Under the pieces are notes generated by a model that had not been told where the DNA came from, searched no databases, and saw only the letters and a program-made list of their open reading frames with translations. A DNA stretch of 64,000 nucleotides from Chloroflexi bacterium CFX4 (lineage in GTDB: Bacteria; Chloroflexota; Anaerolineae; Aggregatilineales; UBA2796), in contig QWHC01000003.1 in assembly GCA_021404685.1 (NCBI GenBank), positions 124,001-188,000 of the forward strand. Reading direction: 5' to 3'. This document shows positions 55,682 to 63,818 of this stretch, piece after piece (within the stretch, counting starts at the first letter, position 1; each line of letters starts with the position of its first letter). A program made the translations under genes and the position numbers.

Positions 55682-56761
55682 ATGCCCTACCCTACCACGC
55701 TTCATCTGCCACACGGCAGCTTGCCACTGCCAATTTTCTTGCCGGATGCCACACGCGCCGTTGTGCGGAGCGTGGATAGCGCTGATCTTGCCGCCTGTGG
55801 CGTGGAAGGCTTGGTGATGAGCGCCTTTCACCTGATGCAGCAGCCCGGCTCCAGCACGGTGAAGGCGCTAGGCGGCTTGCACGGCATGGCAAGCTGGCAG
55901 CATCCGATCATCACCGACTCAGGCGGCTTCCAAATCTATTCGCTCATACGGCAAAATCCGCGCTTGGGCAGCCTCACCAACAAGGGTGCAATCTTTCAGC
56001 TTGGCGGCGAAGGGCGCAAGGTCAACCTGACGCCTGAAAAGAGCATCCAGCTTCAGATGAGCTTTGGCGCTGATGTGCTGATCTGCCTTGATGACTGCAC
56101 GCATGTGGACGATGCGCCAAGCGAACAGGCTGAGTCGGTGCGGCGCACAGTGGCATGGGCGAAGCGCTGCAAAGCAGAATTTGAGCGCCTGCTCAGCGGG
56201 CGCAAAGAATCCGCGCCGCGTCCGCTACTCTTTGCTGTGGTGCAAGGCGGCGGCGATCCAGCACTGCGGAAGCTATGCGCGGAAGAACTGCTATCCATCG
56301 GCTTTGATGGCTATGGCTACGGCGGCTTTCCGCTGGATGGCAAGGGCAATCTGCTGCGCGAGATGCTGGCGCTCACCCGTGAATTGATCCCACCAGCATT
56401 CCCAATGCACGCGCTCGGCGTTGGGCAGCCCGTCAATGTGCGCGATTGTGCGCGGCTTGGCTACCAGATTTTCGATAGCGCCATGCCGACCCGTGATGCG
56501 CGGCACGGCAGGCTCTACCGCCTAACCAGCCCTAACATTAGCGGCACAGGCTGGTTGGAATACCTCTACGTGGGCGATGATAAGCACGTCAAAACGGCAC
56601 TGCCCATTGACGCCGATTGCGACTGCCCTGCTTGCCGTGTACCCGTTGGCTATCTGCACCATCTCTACAAGATTAAGGACGCGCTCTTTATGCGCCTGGC
56701 GACCTTGCACAACCTTCGCAGTATGACGCGCCTTGTCGCTTTGCTGAGGCAGTCGCCATGA
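55682..56761 (+). CDS. tRNA-guanine transglycosylase family protein (divergent TGT)
   Basis: 359 residues of the TGT family, which exchanges guanine for a deazaguanine base in tRNA (queuine/preQ1 in bacteria). Retained: DSGGFQ (Asp 79), FAVVQGG, nucleophile Asp 265 in FDSAMPTRDARHG and the zinc set C313, C315, C318, H343. Divergent: FDGYGYGGFPLDG replaces the usual AIGGL region, the PTR motif reads PTRDARHG rather than PTRNARNG, and the strand before the acceptor site differs. It could be a second TGT with other specificity. The start of the G1405-type methyltransferase overlaps its stop (ATGA). Confidence 0.75.
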   Translation: MPYPTTLHLPHGSLPLPIFLPDATRAVVRSVDSADLAACGVEGLVMSAFHLMQQPGSSTVKALGGLHGMASWQHPIITDSGGFQIYSLIRQNPRLGSLTNKGAIFQLGGEGRKVNLTPEKSIQLQMSFGADVLICLDDCTHVDDAPSEQAESVRRTVAWAKRCKAEFERLLSGRKESAPRPLLFAVVQGGGDPALRKLCAEELLSIGFDGYGYGGFPLDGKGNLLREMLALTRELIPPAFPMHALGVGQPVNVRDCARLGYQIFDSAMPTRDARHGRLYRLTSPNISGTGWLEYLYVGDDKHVKTALPIDADCDCPACRVPVGYLHHLYKIKDALFMRLATLHNLRSMTRLVALLRQSP

Positions 56762-57558
56762 GCGAGGCGCTTGAAGCGCTGATCGCGGCTGTGCTTGCCA
56801 GCGGCAAATATGCACAACTTGCGCCCGATTTTGTGCGCGCCGTCGCCATTGATCAACTACGGCGACATCCAAAGCACAAGGACGCCCTTAAAGCGACCAA
56901 GAACAAGCTCCATCAGGTGGCAGCTGCCTATTTTGACGGCAAGTTTGCCTATGGGCGCTGGCTGGCAGAACTTGCCGAGATGCCACCCGCCGAACGCCGC
57001 GCCGCTTGCCGTGCGATCATGGGACAGCACGCCAGCACCCGCGAACGCCTGCCCATCCTCGATGAGCTGTTTGCCCTTCTGACTGCCAAGCTGCCGCCCA
57101 TCCGCAACGTGTTGGATATTGCCTGCGGACTCAACCCATTGTGTGCGCTGTGGTTGCCTGATCTGGTGCGCTACGACGCTTACGATCTGTATCACGATTT
57201 GGCAGATTTCTTGAACGGATTCTTTCGCCTTATCGGTGTGCAAGGCACAGCATATGCCCAAGATGTGCTGGGCAATCCACCGACGCAGTACGCCGATCTC
57301 GCCCTGCTGATGAAGGCATTACCCTGCTTGGCACAATTTGACGGTGCTGCTGCCGAACGCCTTCTAGACAGCCTGAATGCCGATCACTTGGTGGTCACTT
57401 TTCCTGCGCATAGCCTCGGCGGGCGCGCTAAGGGCATGGTGGAGAACTATTCGGCGCGCTTTGAGGCGCTCATGGCAGTGCGCGGCTGGCAAACAGAGCG
57501 CTTATTGTTCGCTAGTGAAGTCGCCTTCATTGTGACTCGGTCTCACGGTGCTGCATGA
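56758..57558 (+). CDS. 16S rRNA (guanine-1405 N7) methyltransferase homologue (FmrO/Arm/Rmt family)
   Basis: 266 residues of the FmrO/ArmA/RmtB family, which methylates N7 of G1405 in the ribosomal A site and gives high-level resistance to 4,6-linked aminoglycosides. Family signatures: SGKYAQLAPDFVRAVA (N-terminal helix domain), KATKNKLHQVAAAYF, HASTRERLP (91-98) and VLDIACGLNPLCALWL (SAM loop, 118-133). Length is normal. It is translationally coupled to the TGT-like gene by a 4-nt overlap, so both may act on RNA. It overlaps the convergent ABC ATPase by 32 nt. A native, non-mobile location is suggested. Confidence 0.85.
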   Translation: MSEALEALIAAVLASGKYAQLAPDFVRAVAIDQLRRHPKHKDALKATKNKLHQVAAAYFDGKFAYGRWLAELAEMPPAERRAACRAIMGQHASTRERLPILDELFALLTAKLPPIRNVLDIACGLNPLCALWLPDLVRYDAYDLYHDLADFLNGFFRLIGVQGTAYAQDVLGNPPTQYADLALLMKALPCLAQFDGAAAERLLDSLNADHLVVTFPAHSLGGRAKGMVENYSARFEALMAVRGWQTERLLFASEVAFIVTRSHGAA

Positions 57559-58330
57559 AATAGGCGTACTCCTCAAGCACCAAATCTGCCTCGCCATCCA
57601 TGCGAATGCGCCCTTTATGCAGCCAGATTGCCCGTTGGCAAAGCATTTGCACAGCGCCTGCATCGTGCGAGACGAAAAGGATAGTGCGCCCTTCGTCGCG
57701 CAGCGCCAACATCCGCGCAATGCATTTCTGCTGGAAGGCAGCATCGCCCACTGCCAGCACTTCATCAAGAAAGATGATTTCAGGCAGCACATGGATGGCG
57801 ATGCTGAAGCCAAGCCGCGCACTCATACCGCTTGAATAATGTTTCACGGCGGTATCTATGAAGGGGCGAATCTCAGCAAACTCGATGATGTCCTCAATGA
57901 AAGGCTCGATTTGGCGCGGCGGAACACCATGAAAGGCAGCGTTCAGATAAATGTTTTTGCGCCCTGAAAGTTCCGGCAGGAAGCCTGCTTGCAAGCCAAT
58001 CAGCGAAGCGTAGCGTCCATTCACGCGCACACTGCCTTGTGTTGGGCGCATAATGCCCGAAAGCAGTTTGAGCAGCGTCGTTTTACCTGAGCCATTCCGC
58101 CCGATGATCGCCACCGTCTCGCCGCGCTGCACGCTGAAACTGACGTTGTGCAGGGCATAGAAGGGCTGGACAACCTCACGCTGACGGGCAAAACGGCGCA
58201 GCAGGGTGAGTGCCTCATGGCGCAGGCTAGGACGGTATTCTGTGCGCGCATACTGCTTATAAACACCTTCGACCTGAATGATGGGCGGCTGCTCTAGGGC
58301 TGTTTCAGCGTGTTTTTGAAGGGTCATCAT
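57527..58330 (-). CDS. ABC exporter ATPase for polysaccharide/teichoic acid (TagH/Wzt type)
   Basis: 267 residues. Walker A GRNGSGKTTLLKLLSG, signature SGMSARLGFSIAIHVLPEI, Walker B IIFLDEVLAVGD, and the family-typical N-terminus YRPSLRHEALTLLRRFARQREVVQPFYALHNVSF. It lacks the C-terminal carbohydrate-binding domain found in long Wzt proteins. It powers export of lipid-linked glycans with the permease, whose stop overlaps its start by 4 nt. Confidence 0.92.
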   Translation of the reverse strand: MMTLQKHAETALEQPPIIQVEGVYKQYARTEYRPSLRHEALTLLRRFARQREVVQPFYALHNVSFSVQRGETVAIIGRNGSGKTTLLKLLSGIMRPTQGSVRVNGRYASLIGLQAGFLPELSGRKNIYLNAAFHGVPPRQIEPFIEDIIEFAEIRPFIDTAVKHYSSGMSARLGFSIAIHVLPEIIFLDEVLAVGDAAFQQKCIARMLALRDEGRTILFVSHDAGAVQMLCQRAIWLHKGRIRMDGEADLVLEEYAYFMQHRETESQ

Positions 58331-59556
58331 GCAAAATCTGCCAACCGTGTTTCGTTCGCCTTGAAATAAGCGTAGCCCATGTAGAGCAAGGCAAGGGCTG
58401 CCACCAATGGATAGTAGAGCGAGAGAGCATCCGGCGCACGCCCATAGACCAGCACATCGCGGAATGCCTGTAAGACCAACCCAACAGGATTGAGCAGTAC
58501 AATAAAGCGAAATCGCTCTGGAATGGCACTTACTGGATACAAGATCGGCGTCAGGTAGAACAAAAGCTGCATGACGACACCCACGAGTTGCGGAATATCA
58601 CGGATGATCAGGCTCATGCTGCTGAGGAAGAACATCACGCCGAGCGTGAAACAGATCAGGATGAACAGCAACGGCGGCAGGTAAATCCACATGGCATTCG
58701 GGAAAATGCCATTGAGCGCGTTCACAATCACGAGCGCGATCAGGGTAAAACAGAGGTCAACCAAGCCCTCGCCTAGTGCCAACAGCACTGTGATTTCGCG
58801 TGGGAAGTTGACCTGATTGATGAGTGCCATCTTGCCCAGAATAGCGCCCATGCCGTTGAATATGCCGCTGCTGAACAAGCCCCACGGCACCAAGCCCGCC
58901 AAAAAGAACGAAATGAAAGGTACATCATAGCTGACGCGCAAAAACTGCGAGAATGCCAGCGCCAGCACGCCGCTCATCGCCAAAGGCAGCAGCACAATCC
59001 AAAAAATGCCCACCACCGTTTGGCTGTAGCGCGACTGAATGTTATAGCGCAGCCACAGCCCAAGCAAGGCACGGTTTTGCCACAGCCGAAAGAGGTGCGC
59101 CAGAAAATCGCCGCCATCTTGGGCAGGGTTGACACGGCTTGGGTAGATGATCACACATACACCAAGCAGCACTGCCGCCAACGCGAAATAGATGAGTTGC
59201 AGCTTGGAAAGATTGGGCAGCAGCAGCAGCACACCTAAAACTGTGCCGCCAATGCCAAGCGCTAAGACGCGAAACTGCGAACGCGGCGTGAGTAAAGGCG
59301 CGAACGGTGTGCGGGCTGCCCACGCTGCCAGCAGATAGGCAACTGCTTGTGCCGCCGCTGCGATCCCATAGAAAAGCGGCGGTTGCGCGTCGTATTCTGC
59401 GCCGAGCGTGTTGCCCCACGGCAGGCGCAGCCGAATTTGCACCGCGATCAGGTGCGCGCCGATCAGAATGGCAAGGTTGGCGGCGTAGTGCAGGGCGCGC
59501 AGGAACGGGCGCTGTGTGTTGAATGTAGGTAAGAACTGTGCCGATGCAAGGTGCAT
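58327..59556 (-). CDS. ABC-2 permease of glycan exporter with N-terminal membrane extension
   Basis: 409 residues. The C-terminal ~260 residues are a normal TagG/Wzm-type permease (LWLRYNIQSRYSQTVVGIFWIVLLPLAMSGVL, FSQFLRVSYDVPFISFFLAGLVPWGLFSSGI, LLFYLTPILYPVSAIPERFRFIVLLNPVGLVLQAFRDVLV). The first ~150 residues add about four membrane helices resembling the N-terminal part of polyprenyl-phosphate sugar-phosphate transferases (WbaP type), including RLRLPWGNTLGAEYDAQPP. No sugar-transferase domain follows, so this appears to be a fusion of an orphan membrane module. Confidence 0.82.
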   Translation of the reverse strand: MHLASAQFLPTFNTQRPFLRALHYAANLAILIGAHLIAVQIRLRLPWGNTLGAEYDAQPPLFYGIAAAAQAVAYLLAAWAARTPFAPLLTPRSQFRVLALGIGGTVLGVLLLLPNLSKLQLIYFALAAVLLGVCVIIYPSRVNPAQDGGDFLAHLFRLWQNRALLGLWLRYNIQSRYSQTVVGIFWIVLLPLAMSGVLALAFSQFLRVSYDVPFISFFLAGLVPWGLFSSGIFNGMGAILGKMALINQVNFPREITVLLALGEGLVDLCFTLIALVIVNALNGIFPNAMWIYLPPLLFILICFTLGVMFFLSSMSLIIRDIPQLVGVVMQLLFYLTPILYPVSAIPERFRFIVLLNPVGLVLQAFRDVLVYGRAPDALSLYYPLVAALALLYMGYAYFKANETRLADFA

Positions 59557-59654
59557 AATGCTTGATTTAGCCGTTCTGGTTGTGGTTAGGGCGCTTCAAG
59601 CATACCATCCGCAGCGCATTTTCTCAACGCGCCTTCTGCCCCATACAGCCACGC

Positions 59655-59682
59655 TTTACAAAATAGCAAGCTGTGCTATACT
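59655..59682 (+). promoter_or_regulatory. sigma70 promoter of ssrA
   Basis: TTTACA (59655-59660) and TATACT (59677-59682), 16-nt spacer; the predicted start matches the tmRNA 5' end about 11 nt downstream. Confidence 0.7.
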
Positions 59683-59693
59683 AGAACATATAG

Positions 59694-60077
59694 GGGGATG
59701 AATTAGGCTCGACGGGGAAGGTTGATCGCATATTGCAAGCCGAGGCGCACGCCCTCGTAAAAACGCGCACAACTGTAGCTGCGAACACTCGCACTGCACC
59801 GGCTCTCGCTCTCGCCGCCTAATCGGCTGAGCCGAGCTAGCTAACCCGAGGGTTAGCCGTCTGTCTGCTTCAGGTTCGGTTGGAGCAGCCACAGGCGACA
59901 CCAAGACCGAACTGCTGCGTTGTGACACCGATAAACAGCGCTTAAGATCATCGGTTTGCTGCCCGTAAGACCCTGTTAGGTGGGGCTGCGGCGGTGAAAA
60001 ATAAGTAGCCTAACTACGCTTGTAGACGTATGCAGGAGAGCTTTTTCGGACCCGACCTGCAATGGTCGGCATCTCCA
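59694..60077 (+). ncRNA. ssrA: transfer-messenger RNA (tmRNA)
   Basis: One-piece tmRNA. The 5' end GGGGATG (59694-59700) pairs with CATCTCC (60070-60076), then a D-like TTAGGCTCGACGGGG. The tag frame starts at GCG 59781 and ends at TAA 59820-59822, coding ANTRTAPALALAA, a typical proteolysis tag with hydrophobic ALAA end. The pseudoknot region and the 3' part with CTACGCTTGTAGACG are present. The T-arm CCGAC/GTCGG encloses CTGCAATG instead of the expected TTCRANT; an unusual T-loop. The discriminator is A; CCA is not encoded. Confidence 0.92.
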
Positions 60078-60083
60078 CTCAAC

Positions 60084-60117
60084 AAACGGCGCGGATCATT
60101 CCCGCGCTGTTTTGTTT
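60084..60117 (+). terminator. intrinsic terminator of ssrA
   Basis: AAACGGCGCGG (60084-60094) pairs with CCGCGCTGTTT (60102-60112), 11 bp with one G-U, 7-nt loop, running into TTTTGTTT. Confidence 0.75.
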
Positions 60118-60490
60118 GGTTTACCCGACATTTCATAAGGCGCGAATCAGCCGTCTGTGCGCCACAAAAAGCCTTTATGTGTGACCAACAACAGTCAATA
60201 TCACAAGGCTTTCTCAATGTTTTGTTGCGCCTAATTTTTGCCCACACTGTGCTGTGATTCGGCACTTTTGGCAGCTTTGGCAAAAGCCCGCGTTTGGCAG
60301 ACTGCTGCCCTTTAAGCCGTTTAAGCCCATCAGCACTTGGAAAATGACCATCGTGAAGCCCTTAACAAAGCATTGTCTCAACGTAACCAAAAGGGAAGGC
60401 ATACCGAAAGCCATTATCGGTTTGTAACATAAAGATCACGCAAAGCTAACCGAACAAGTGTGCGTAAATCTTGATTCTAGGCACGCTCAC
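60118..60490. other. noncoding gap between ssrA terminator and HU promoter
   Basis: About 370 nt with no convincing gene. Short frames on both strands (60030-60257 + and 60214-60414 -) overlap tmRNA or lack codon bias and ribosome sites. I see no known RNA family; a small RNA cannot be excluded. Confidence 0.5.
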
Positions 60491-60519
60491 TTGACAGACA
60501 GCCCGAAGGCACGCATGAT
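60491..60519 (+). promoter_or_regulatory. sigma70 promoter of HU gene
   Basis: Perfect TTGACA (60491-60496) and CATGAT (60514-60519), 17-nt spacer. The leader is ~47 nt with AAGGAG at 60557-60562 before ATG 60573. Confidence 0.55.
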
Positions 60520-60572
60520 AGAGGCTGTACTCTTGTTAAGAGTTTGAGCATTAGTGAAGGAGCTACCCTCCA

Positions 60573-60896
60573 ATGCAAAAGACGGAATTGGTCAAAGCAA
60601 TCGCGGATAAGACGGGACAGAGCCAAAAAGCTGTTGGCGAAGTCGTAGGCGCACTCACCGATATTATCACTGCGACCCTCAAGTCAGGTGACAAGGTGAC
60701 GCTCACCGGTTTCGGCACCTTTGAAGTGCGCGAGAAAAAAGCCCGCACTGGCACGAACCCAAGCACCCGCGAGAAAATCCAAATTCCCGCCGGCAAGAGT
60801 GTCAAGTTCAGTGTCGGTGCCACGCTAAAAAGCGAAGTGACCGGCAAGGCATCAGCCAAGAAAGCTGCGAAGAAAGCTCCGAAGAAGAAGAAGTAA
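60573..60896 (+). CDS. hup: HU-family DNA-binding protein with lysine-rich tail
   Basis: 107 residues. The first ~90 are a standard HU: MQKTELVKAIADKTG, GDKVTLTGFGTFEVREKKARTGTNP (DNA-binding arm with RxxTGxNPxTxE) and IPAGKSVKFSVGATLK. The last ~16 residues are a lysine/alanine tail (KKAAKKAPKKKK), which adds nonspecific DNA binding and resembles histone H1-like tails seen in some bacteria. Nucleoid structuring. It is single, with its own promoter. Confidence 0.95.
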   Translation: MQKTELVKAIADKTGQSQKAVGEVVGALTDIITATLKSGDKVTLTGFGTFEVREKKARTGTNPSTREKIQIPAGKSVKFSVGATLKSEVTGKASAKKAAKKAPKKKK

Positions 60897-60919
60897 GCGC
60901 ACGGCTGGCTGAGGTCATC

Positions 60920-60949
60920 CACGCGCCTGTGTTCGACCACGGGCGCGTG
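60920..60949. terminator. hairpin between convergent HU and PfkB kinase genes
   Basis: CACGCGCCTGTG (60920-60931) with CACGGGCGCGTG (60938-60949), 12 bp with one U-G, 6-nt loop; no U-tract. Confidence 0.5.
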
Positions 60950-60954
60950 TGATT

Positions 60955-61869
60955 CTAGGCGCGGTGCAGCAATGCCTCAACTGCCTCGCGGCGCGGCAAC
61001 GAAGGCTCAGCACCCATGACCGTACATGCCAACGCGCCACAGGCCGCCGCACGGCGTAAAGCTGCCTCTAGCGGTTCGGCAGCGGCGAGGGCAGCCACCA
61101 AGCCGCCCACGAAAGCATCCCCTGCCCCTGTTGTATCCATGGCATGAACGGTAAAGGCAGGCACAGAGCGCATCGGTTGGTTGGCGCGCACGCAAAATGC
61201 ACCACGTGCACCGAGCGTCACCACCACCATGCCAACGCCTGCACGTAAGACGCGCCGTGCGTCTATTTCTGGCTCATGCGCCGCTTCCGACAAAATGGCG
61301 CTGATCTCATCGCGGTTTGCCACCAGAATATCCACTTGCGCTAACAATTCGGCGGGCAAAGGGCGCGCCGGGGCAGGCACAAGCACAACCTGCGCGCCTG
61401 CTTGCCGCGCTAAGCGCGCTGCGGTTAACACACTTTCCAGTGGAACTTCAAGCTGCATCAGGGCAAGCTGAGCACCTGCAAATGCGGCGCGTGCAGCCTC
61501 AACATCAGCGGGCTTTAGCGCGCCATTGGCACCTTCCGCCAGCAGGATGAAATTTTCGGCGCTGCGCTCAACCACAATATTGGCAACGCCTGAGGGCATG
61601 TTCGGCGTATTGAGCAACCATCTATCCTCAATGCCTTCGCGGCGTGCCACGGCGCGCAACGTCTCGGCAAAAGAATCGCTGCCCACACGCCCGATCAAGC
61701 GCACACGGCAGCCTTGCCGCGCTGCTGCAATCGCCTGATTCAAGCCCTTGCCACCGATGAATGTCTCAAAAGTGTGTGCGCGGCGCGTCTCGCCCGCCTT
61801 AGGGAAGCGATCCACACGCATCACCAAATCCATATTCAGCGAACCGACCACAACAATCGTGCCTGCCAT
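60955..61869 (-). CDS. PfkB-family carbohydrate kinase (ribokinase-like)
   Basis: 304 residues. The N-terminal GSLNMDLVMRVDRFPKAGET motif and FIGGKGLNQAIAAARQG match ribokinase (GGKGANQA), and the C-terminal anion-hole motif is AMDTTGAGDAFVGGLVAAL with the catalytic Asp in DTTGAGD. It phosphorylates a sugar or nucleoside with ATP, most likely ribose, but no rbs transport genes are adjacent. It converges on the HU gene. Confidence 0.88.
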   Translation of the reverse strand: MAGTIVVVGSLNMDLVMRVDRFPKAGETRRAHTFETFIGGKGLNQAIAAARQGCRVRLIGRVGSDSFAETLRAVARREGIEDRWLLNTPNMPSGVANIVVERSAENFILLAEGANGALKPADVEAARAAFAGAQLALMQLEVPLESVLTAARLARQAGAQVVLVPAPARPLPAELLAQVDILVANRDEISAILSEAAHEPEIDARRVLRAGVGMVVVTLGARGAFCVRANQPMRSVPAFTVHAMDTTGAGDAFVGGLVAALAAAEPLEAALRRAAACGALACTVMGAEPSLPRREAVEALLHRA

Positions 61870-62058
61870 AGCGCCTGCGCCTTTCTAGCCCGTATTGTAG
61901 CGCAAGGGTGCGCCACAGCGCGCCAAAGTTTGTGGATTCACACGGAATAGGTGTTTATGGCGTGTGAGAGGCATAATGGCGCGTTTGGCAGCGTCACAAA
62001 TCCATCACAGTGGCACAGATTGTTTTTAGTTCGTTACCCACAGCAGCGCTAAAATAAA

Positions 62059-62070
62059 CTACTATAGTAG
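62059..62070. promoter_or_regulatory. 12-bp perfect palindrome upstream of membrane protein gene
   Basis: CTACTATAGTAG, containing a TATAGT that could act as a -10 box, followed by a 6-bp hairpin GGAATG/CATTCC (62076-62092). It is 60 nt before the ATG at 62130 and may be an operator. Confidence 0.35.
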
Positions 62071-62129
62071 AAGTGGGAATGTTCGGCATTCCTGCACATA
62101 CGGCGTGCGAGACGTAGGAGTGCTTATCC

Positions 62130-63788
62130 ATGCAACGCGACAACGTAACAGCCACCGTGCTAACGCAGCAAAATACCGCCACCGCCGTCTCTGCAACCGA
62201 GTGGCGTTGGGTAACTATTTTCGCAGGGTTTTTGGTTGCAGCTTCTGTGCTGCCCTATCTGTGGGCGTTTATCAGCCTGAACGCGCAGCCTAATCACCGC
62301 TTTGTGGGCATTTTGCACTCACCGCTGGATAGTGCCGTTTACATCGCCAAGATTGAGCAAGGCGTGCGCGGCGCATGGCTTTCCACCTTAACCCACACAC
62401 CGGAAGCGACGCAGGGCATCTTCATCAACGGCTTTTACCTTGCGCTTGGGCATTTAGGGAATGCCCTTGGACTATCCTCCCTGATGACGTTTCATCTGGC
62501 GCGCCTCACCATGAGTTTTGCGATGTTCGTAGCGCTCTATCATCTTGGCTCAACCATTTGGCAGCGCATGCGCCCGCGGCGGCTGTTTTTCAGCGTGTTG
62601 GCAGTTGGCTCTGGGCTGGGATGGCTGGCGTTGATGATGTTTCCCGAAACACCGCAAACGCAATTGGCAGTTGATCTGACGCTCTTTGAGGCAATTCCGC
62701 TGCTCTCCACCTTTGCCAATCCGCATTTTCCACTGGCAATCGCCCTGATCGCCCTGATCGCTTCTATGTACGTGACGGTTTTTCGCCCCGGCTTTCGGGA
62801 AGCGCCTTCTATGGTTAACGGCGGCTTGGGCATCGCCTTGTGTTCGCTGGCATTGGTGATCATCTTGCCGCATGGCTGGCTGCCGCTTGCCAGCGCGTTG
62901 GTTGTCTATGTGATCGTGTTGATGCTCCGCACGCGCCAACTGCCACGCCCAGAGCTAAGTTGGGTTGGGCTGACGATCTTGCCCGCGCTGCCCATCCTGA
63001 TTTACTACGCTGCCCTGATGACCGCTGATACAACGATTGGTGCGTGGGTAGCACAGAACCGCATTGCGCCAACCGCACCGTGGCGCTATCTGTTTGGCTT
63101 TGGCTTGCCTTTGGTGGCAGCTTTGCCCGGCATTTGGCGTGGGCTGCGCCGCTTTGAGCGCGACGGCGACCGCTTCATGCTGATTTGGCTGGTCGTCAAT
63201 GTGGTAGTGCTATACCTACCACTGCCCATGCCGCAGCGCAGCGTGATTGGTCTGTTTATTCCGATTGTTTACTTTGCCACCCGCGCCCTTGAAGATTTTT
63301 GGTTTCACCGCATTCGCAACAATTGGCGCGATGCTGCCTTAGTCACTTTTTTTGTGTTCATCATCCCTAGCAATGTCTTGATGGCAATTGTGCCGATGAT
63401 CGGCATTAACGATGCAGCACGTGGTGAAGAAGGCGGCTTGATGATGCCGCGTGGCTATACGGATGCTTTTCGCTGGCTGAACAACACCCGTGAGCGCGGT
63501 GCTGTCGTCTTGGCGCAGCCGCTGCCAAGCCTATGGCTGCCTGCCTATGCACCCATGCGCGTTGTCTACGGTCACCCTTACGATACACTCAACAGCGCGG
63601 CGCATCTGGAGGATGTGCAACGTTGGTATCTTGGGCAAGACTGCCAAGCCATTCTGGATCGCTACAGCGTGCGCTATATCCTAACGCAGCGCGATACACT
63701 TAACGATGGTGCTGTGTGTTTGAACGAACTCGGCTTGACGACGCCCGCAGCCGTGTATAATGATGTAGTCATCTACCGCGTTCCCTAG
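62130..63788 (+). CDS. large polytopic membrane protein, possible GT-C glycosyltransferase
   Basis: 552 residues with roughly ten hydrophobic helices. After the first helix (~28-48) comes a loop with LNAQPNHRFVGILHSPLDSAVYIAKIEQGVRG, placed where GT-C-type glycosyltransferases carry their acidic motif; here the candidate acidic residue is the Asp in SPLDSAVY. Helices at ~145-170, 200-220, 230-260, 270-295 and 335-420 follow. The C-terminal ~110 residues are soluble (AFRWLNNTRERGAVVLAQPLPS and GHPYDTLNSAAHLEDVQRWY), as in mannosyl- or arabinosyl-type membrane transferases. Function not assignable. Confidence 0.5.
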   Translation: MQRDNVTATVLTQQNTATAVSATEWRWVTIFAGFLVAASVLPYLWAFISLNAQPNHRFVGILHSPLDSAVYIAKIEQGVRGAWLSTLTHTPEATQGIFINGFYLALGHLGNALGLSSLMTFHLARLTMSFAMFVALYHLGSTIWQRMRPRRLFFSVLAVGSGLGWLALMMFPETPQTQLAVDLTLFEAIPLLSTFANPHFPLAIALIALIASMYVTVFRPGFREAPSMVNGGLGIALCSLALVIILPHGWLPLASALVVYVIVLMLRTRQLPRPELSWVGLTILPALPILIYYAALMTADTTIGAWVAQNRIAPTAPWRYLFGFGLPLVAALPGIWRGLRRFERDGDRFMLIWLVVNVVVLYLPLPMPQRSVIGLFIPIVYFATRALEDFWFHRIRNNWRDAALVTFFVFIIPSNVLMAIVPMIGINDAARGEEGGLMMPRGYTDAFRWLNNTRERGAVVLAQPLPSLWLPAYAPMRVVYGHPYDTLNSAAHLEDVQRWYLGQDCQAILDRYSVRYILTQRDTLNDGAVCLNELGLTTPAAVYNDVVIYRVP

Positions 63789-63818
63789 TGGAACTGCCTA
63801 ATCAGAAAGAGCGTCGTC

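Noticed and set aside
55682..56761. TGT-like gene as DpdA of a DNA deazaguanine modification system
   Set aside because: No other dpd genes, no restriction or helicase neighbours; retained tRNA-TGT zinc set and nucleophile region.
60030..60414. Short frames around the tmRNA 3' end and gap
   Set aside because: One overlaps the tmRNA and its terminator; the other has no start signal or family. Treated as noncoding.
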